Assembly (NCBI GenBank): GCA_030633645.1
Contig: DAOVRY010000015.1
Location: 1 to 8,926 of the forward strand
Reading direction: 5' to 3'
DNA length: 8,926 nucleotides
DNA from: Pseudomonadota bacterium
GTDB lineage: Bacteria > Desulfobacterota > DSM-4660 > Desulfatiglandales > B25-G16
This document shows, piece by piece, positions 5,324 to 8,926 of this stretch. Position numbers and translations under genes: made by a program. The notes beneath the pieces are model-generated. The model was not told where the DNA came from, did not search any database, and saw only the letters and a list, made by a program, of their open reading frames with translations. Each line of letters opens with the position of its first letter. Position 1 is the first letter of the stretch.

Positions 5324-6832
5324 ATGACTATAAAAGGGTTTACGCGCAAATTTAGGCCTCTGGAGATATTGACCGAGGAGGAGGTTGAGGCTATTCACAG
5401 GGGAACCCTAGAGGTCCTTTGGGTAACCGGGGTCAGAATGGAGCATGAGAGAGCCTTGAAGCTCTTGGAGGGAAACGGGTGCAAGGTTGACTATGATGAG
5501 ATGAGGGTAAGAATTCCACAAGGTTTGGTTGAGGAGTGCCTGCGTAAGACTCCTAGCAGCTTTCATGCCCCGGCAAGGGATTCCAAAAACAGTTTAATGA
5601 TAGGAGGTAATACACTCTGTCTCGCTGTGGCACCTGGTCAACAGACTGTGGACCTGGATACGTGGGAGCCTCGGCCAGCAACAAGGAAAGAGAATTATGA
5701 AGGCGTAACTATCCTGGATGCATTGCCTACTGTTCATTTCTTCTCTCCTTACACCCCATACTTTGGATTTGAACATGTTCCCCCATGCATGGCTATGTTA
5801 GAAAGTCTTGCTGCCAGGATTAGGAATTCGACCAAGTTCCAATGTGTAGGCTTTTCTAACGACTCCGAGATATTTGCTATAAAAATGGCCCAAGCGGTGG
5901 GAATAGAGATTCTTGGTACCTGCGCAATTGCACCGCCTTTATCATTTTACAGGGATGCAGTGGAGTCCGCATTCAGGTTTGCTGAAGCTGGACTCCCCTT
6001 GCGTATAATCAGTGGTCAGGTAATGGGCGGGACTGCTCCAGCAACGATTGCCGGGGGAGTTGTAATCAACAATGCCGAAGTTATTGCTGGTCTCGTGTTG
6101 GTACAACTGATAAACCCAGGAACGAGGGTCTTGATCAAAGATTTTTCAGCCTCTGTGAATATGAGGTCTGGGGCTCCTGCTTTTGGCGGCATAGAGATTT
6201 GCTTGCATAATGCGGCATCTAACCAGATCTTTCAAAGATATGGGATCCCATTGGATAATACAACTGCCTATCCCAACGCAAAGATGCCGGATTACCAATC
6301 CAGCTATGAAAAGGCCTTCCGTGTGTTAACCGCAGGCTTATCCGGGGCAAACACCCTGCTATATCACGGCAGTGTCCACGGCGAGCTTACCCATCACCCG
6401 ATTCAGGCAATTTTAGACGACGATTCAGCCGGCATGGTAGGACGTTTCATGGGAGGAATAGCAGTAAATGATGAGACATTAGCAATAGATGTAATAGAGG
6501 AGGTTGGTCCAATTCCTGGTCACTTTCTTGACAAGGCACATACCAGAAAATGGTGGAAGCTAGAACAATTTTTGCCAAAGGCAGCTGATAGGTTAACCTA
6601 TCCCGAATGGATGAATACAGGGAAGAAGACCTGCCTTGATTATGCCAGAGAGAGAATGGAAGAGATACTGGCGACCCACAAGCCAACGCCCTTGACTCAC
6701 GGTCAGGAGGAGGATGTGGAAAGAGTCCTGGAAGAAGCAAGGAAGTACTACAAGGAGAGAGGCCTGATAACAGAAGAAGAAATGGCAACATATAGGAAAA
6801 GCATACAATCACCTAACTACCCATATGAATAG
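5324..6832 (+). CDS. mttB: MttB-family (non-pyrrolysine) corrinoid methyltransferase
   Basis: This is a 502-residue member of the trimethylamine/quaternary-amine methyltransferase family, which demethylates a methylated amine or betaine onto a partner corrinoid protein. Family features in order: LTEEEVEAIHRGTLEVL (16-32), the barrel segment GGTAPATIAGGVVINNAEV (235-253) continuing to QLINPG (261-266), SVNMRSGAPAFGG (277-289), and the C-terminal FLDKAHTRKWW...DRLTYPEW (401-429). A charged helical tail of about 45 residues follows. No TAG codon interrupts the frame, so it lacks pyrrolysine and belongs with the MtgB/MtpB/MtcB-like branch, whose known substrates are quaternary amines such as glycine betaine, proline betaine and carnitine. 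The start at 5324 is chosen for AAAGGAGG 5 bases upstream; an in-frame ATG at 5246 would add 26 unconserved residues encoded by the upstream repeat. The corrinoid gene lies just upstream. Confidence 0.93.
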   Translation: MTIKGFTRKFRPLEILTEEEVEAIHRGTLEVLWVTGVRMEHERALKLLEGNGCKVDYDEMRVRIPQGLVEECLRKTPSSFHAPARDSKNSLMIGGNTLCLAVAPGQQTVDLDTWEPRPATRKENYEGVTILDALPTVHFFSPYTPYFGFEHVPPCMAMLESLAARIRNSTKFQCVGFSNDSEIFAIKMAQAVGIEILGTCAIAPPLSFYRDAVESAFRFAEAGLPLRIISGQVMGGTAPATIAGGVVINNAEVIAGLVLVQLINPGTRVLIKDFSASVNMRSGAPAFGGIEICLHNAASNQIFQRYGIPLDNTTAYPNAKMPDYQSSYEKAFRVLTAGLSGANTLLYHGSVHGELTHHPIQAILDDDSAGMVGRFMGGIAVNDETLAIDVIEEVGPIPGHFLDKAHTRKWWKLEQFLPKAADRLTYPEWMNTGKKTCLDYARERMEEILATHKPTPLTHGQEEDVERVLEEARKYYKERGLITEEEMATYRKSIQSPNYPYE

Positions 6833-6898
6833 GGAAGGTGAACAAGTGCGGTTTTACAATTGCGATTAGCCCATATTGAGCAAAAACAATTCAACCAA

Positions 6899-6910
6899 TT
6901 AAGGCCTTAA
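6899..6910. other. 12-bp palindrome in the convergent mttB/abfD gap
   Basis: TTAAGGCCTTAA is a perfect palindrome in the 104-base gap between two convergent genes. A further pair GCCAAGG (6912-6918) / CCTTGGC (6949-6955) overlaps the end of the minus-strand gene. Neither looks like a standard terminator with a T-run, so how the two converging transcripts stop is unclear. Confidence 0.3.
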
Positions 6911-6936
6911 AGCCAAGGTTAAAGTGCTTAGTTTAC

Positions 6937-8409
6937 CTATTTCCTTATCCTTGGCGTACCGCTCTTTAGAGGAATTCCCACCAGTGCCTTGGCCAGTTTG
7001 ATCTTTTTATCTAGGTTTCCTTCCCTGAGGATCATAACCCTCTGGGCCTGCGGGGAGCCTGCCCCGTGCATGGACTCCACCAAGGCTGTGCCGCCAGTCA
7101 TGGCCTCTATGAGGCGAGCGATCTTGATACGGTGTTTGTAAGGAATCCCTTCAACTCCTGAGAAATATTTCTTCACCAGGTGGCCCACGTCCTCGCTTTC
7201 CAGGTCGTACTGACTTGGAAGGGTTGCGATAAATCCACCGGCTAGGTCTACCGCTAACCGTGCAACCTCAAAATGTAAGCGAGTAACATTCTGCTTGCAC
7301 ACATTGGCCAGCATGGTGTCTACCATATATGCCCCAGACGGTGTTGGCCAGCCTTCGGCAGAACACGCAATGGAGGAGCTATATAAGGTCTCACAGAGGT
7401 GAATCATCTCGGTGGTCTTGTCTCGCACGTGTGAGGCCTTGGCTGTTCCCTGGATCTGGGTAAGATAACTCACCGCCCCAATCAAGACGTCCATCAAACC
7501 TGTCTTGCAGGCCCCGTAATTGGCGCGGTGGTGGGCTGCGAACCTGTACACAATCGCAGGGGTGAATTCTGTCTGGCCATCCATGAAGATCCTCTCTGTA
7601 GGCACAAATACATCTTCGAAGGCGATCACTGCTTCCCCACCTACTGTCCCGAAGGCGCGTGTGCCTGCATCAATCCGTTCCATCTTATCCCGTCTGTCAT
7701 CACTGGCCTGGCGTCCGAAGATCATAGTGACACCGGGGGCATTCACTGGCAGTGCGCATATCACCGCATAATCCCTGGAGGGCTCGTTCATGGCAGTGGT
7801 GGGCATAACCAGAATCTCGTGGGAGTTGACCCCGCCAGTCATATGAAGTTTGGCACCTCGTATGATTATACCGTCGTCCCTGCGTTCCACTATGTGAACG
7901 TACTGGTCCGGATCTGCTTGCTCAGCCGGGCTCTTAGAGCGGTCTCCCTTGGGGTCGGTCATAGCACCTACCACCATGAGGTTTTCATCCTGGATGTGGG
8001 TGAGCCACTCCTTGAACCGCTCGAAATAATCGGTGCCGTATTTCTGGTCGATCTCATAGGCCACGGAATAGGTGGCATTGATTCCGTCGTGGCCCACGCA
8101 ACGCTGGAAACAGGTACCTGTTTTCTGACCGAGTACCCTCAGGAGCTTGATCTTCTTGATGAGGTCCTCAACATTCTGGTGCACGTGGGTGAAACGGCTG
8201 ATGGTCCGGCCGGTGAGATGAGAGGTGGCTGTAGCAAGGTCGCGATACTCCTTTGAGCTTGCCAAGGCATAGGTCATTGCTGCTGCCCGAACATGCGGGG
8301 CTGTGGCCGGATGCCTGGTCACATCCTCAATCCTTTTTCCCTTATAGTAGATGATAGGATGTATTTTTCTCAAACTCTCAATATACTCAGCACCATTTCT
8401 AAGCTTCAT
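6937..8409 (-). CDS. abfD: 4-hydroxybutyryl-CoA dehydratase / vinylacetyl-CoA isomerase-type flavoenzyme (HpaB/AbfD family)
   Basis: This 490-residue cytoplasmic protein belongs to the HpaB/4-hydroxybutyryl-CoA dehydratase family. The anaerobic dehydratase branch holds FAD and a [4Fe-4S] cluster and performs radical dehydration of 4-hydroxybutyryl-CoA to crotonyl-CoA. The cluster ligands of that branch are all present: C100 and C104 in GTCFQRCVGHDG, then H294 and C301 in HHRANYGACK, with the same 7-residue H-to-C spacing as Clostridium AbfD (C99, C103, H292, C299). T191, E259, Y298, K302 and E445 line up with residues reported as catalytic in AbfD. This argues against an oxygen-using HpaB monooxygenase. 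Many anaerobes carry several paralogues, so the substrate may be another CoA ester. GGAGGAG 7 bases before the ATG sets the start. It follows the cysteine-rich protein gene by 33 bases, in one operon. Confidence 0.88.
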   Translation of the reverse strand: MKLRNGAEYIESLRKIHPIIYYKGKRIEDVTRHPATAPHVRAAAMTYALASSKEYRDLATATSHLTGRTISRFTHVHQNVEDLIKKIKLLRVLGQKTGTCFQRCVGHDGINATYSVAYEIDQKYGTDYFERFKEWLTHIQDENLMVVGAMTDPKGDRSKSPAEQADPDQYVHIVERRDDGIIIRGAKLHMTGGVNSHEILVMPTTAMNEPSRDYAVICALPVNAPGVTMIFGRQASDDRRDKMERIDAGTRAFGTVGGEAVIAFEDVFVPTERIFMDGQTEFTPAIVYRFAAHHRANYGACKTGLMDVLIGAVSYLTQIQGTAKASHVRDKTTEMIHLCETLYSSSIACSAEGWPTPSGAYMVDTMLANVCKQNVTRLHFEVARLAVDLAGGFIATLPSQYDLESEDVGHLVKKYFSGVEGIPYKHRIKIARLIEAMTGGTALVESMHGAGSPQAQRVMILREGNLDKKIKLAKALVGIPLKSGTPRIRK

Positions 8410-8442
8410 TTTTATTCTCCTCCAGTCCTGAATATTTGAAAC

Positions 8443-8926
8443 CTATATTTTCGACAAATCAACTAAGCTCTCCTCCAGAATCAGTTTGACAGCAATTTGA
8501 GCGGCCTTTCCCACCACATCGGTACACTTGTCCACATGACCACCAGCCTCTTCAAATTTTTCGAAATCCTCTGTGTCAGCAATGTAATAAGGGCGCCCAA
8601 ATCTTATGGTTTGAATGTCCCTGCAGATGATAGAGCCTAGTTCATTAATGTATTGCTCTAAGAATTTTTTCGCTAGGAGGTAGGATTTGAACCGGACCCG
8701 CTCAGGATCCTCAAAATTTGAGCGCTCCCGCCCTAACAGCTGACTGAGCACCATCACACCTCCCACATAGCCTCCGCATATTCCTATGCCCGTTAATCCC
8801 CCTCCGCCTGCCAGCGCGGTGCCCGCCTTGAACACGCTATCATCCCTGATATCCAGGGTATCCTGTATGGCTGCGATCGCACACTGTGAGCAGCCTCTGT
8901 AGGTCTTTTCATATTCGAACCCCAAC
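8443..8926 (-). CDS. C_GCAxxG_C_C family putative redox protein, partial
   Basis: At least 160 residues of a cysteine-containing protein of the C_GCAxxG_C_C family, whose members are thought to be redox-active but have no settled reaction. Conserved features: YRGCSQC with C12 and C15, a glycine-rich run GGGGLTGIGICGGYVGG (residues 40-56, C50), then single cysteines C101 and C134 before an alanine-rich C-terminal helix. Numbering begins at the first codon in the window. That codon is TTG and could be read as a start, but the family usually has more sequence before this point and no ribosome site can be seen, so the true start is probably beyond the right edge. It lies 33 bases upstream of the abfD-type gene, and a role in electron supply or assembly for that enzyme is plausible but inferred. 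Confidence 0.8.
   Translation of the reverse strand, partial: LGFEYEKTYRGCSQCAIAAIQDTLDIRDDSVFKAGTALAGGGGLTGIGICGGYVGGVMVLSQLLGRERSNFEDPERVRFKSYLLAKKFLEQYINELGSIICRDIQTIRFGRPYYIADTEDFEKFEEAGGHVDKCTDVVGKAAQIAVKLILEESLVDLSKI

Noticed and set aside
5324..6832. Pyrrolysine-containing MttB (trimethylamine methyltransferase)
   Set aside because: The whole frame reads without an internal TAG, so there is no pyrrolysine codon; classical trimethylamine activity is therefore unlikely.
7528..8256. A 242-codon open frame on the plus strand
   Set aside because: It is the antisense shadow of the abfD-type gene, which has complete cluster ligands and a good ribosome site; the plus-strand product shows no recognisable motif.
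6937..8409. Aerobic 4-hydroxyphenylacetate 3-monooxygenase (HpaB)
   Set aside because: The protein keeps the C-x3-C and H-x6-C cluster ligands specific to the anaerobic dehydratase branch, and the neighbours are anaerobic-type enzymes.

Overview
This window looks like a piece of a strictly anaerobic bacterium's chromosome, probably a sulfate-reducing or syntrophic Desulfobacterota (Deltaproteobacteria) or close relative. That assignment is inference from gene content: a TRAP carboxylate transporter, a LarA-type nickel-pincer racemase, a corrinoid protein with a non-pyrrolysine MttB-family methyltransferase, an oxygen-sensitive 4-hydroxybutyryl-CoA dehydratase-type enzyme, and a C_GCAxxG_C_C redox protein. 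No rRNA, tRNA, transposase or CRISPR array was seen.

Layout. Positions 1-2027 (minus strand) hold a tripartite TRAP transporter in the order dctP (999-2027), dctQ (425-925) and dctM (428 running off the left edge). A hairpin lies between dctP and dctQ, and a good sigma70-type promoter lies at 2184-2212. Positions 2028-2470 form a divergent regulatory region. Positions 2471-6832 (plus strand) hold a small cupin (2471-2797), a LarA-family protein (2919-4346), a corrinoid-binding protein (4563-5207) and an MttB-family methyltransferase (5324-6832). Two of the gaps in this run carry palindromic elements: a complex repeat region at 4358-4540, and a 103-bp segment bounded by perfect 11-bp inverted repeats at 5208-5310. 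Positions 6937-8926 (minus strand, convergent with mttB) hold a short two-gene operon: a C_GCAxxG_C_C protein entering from the right edge, followed by an AbfD/HpaB-family flavin-[4Fe-4S] enzyme.

How the genes may work together (inference). The locus reads as a catabolic island for an organic-acid or betaine-like substrate. The TRAP system would import it. The MttB/corrinoid pair would remove a methyl group and pass it, through enzymes not in this window, to tetrahydrofolate. The LarA homologue would racemise or epimerise a 2-hydroxyacid. The AbfD-type enzyme would dehydrate or isomerise a CoA ester. The actual substrate cannot be read from the sequence. The helper genes these enzymes need (larB/larC/larE for the nickel cofactor, a corrinoid:THF methyltransferase, a RamA-type reactivase, a CoA ligase or transferase) are not in the window.
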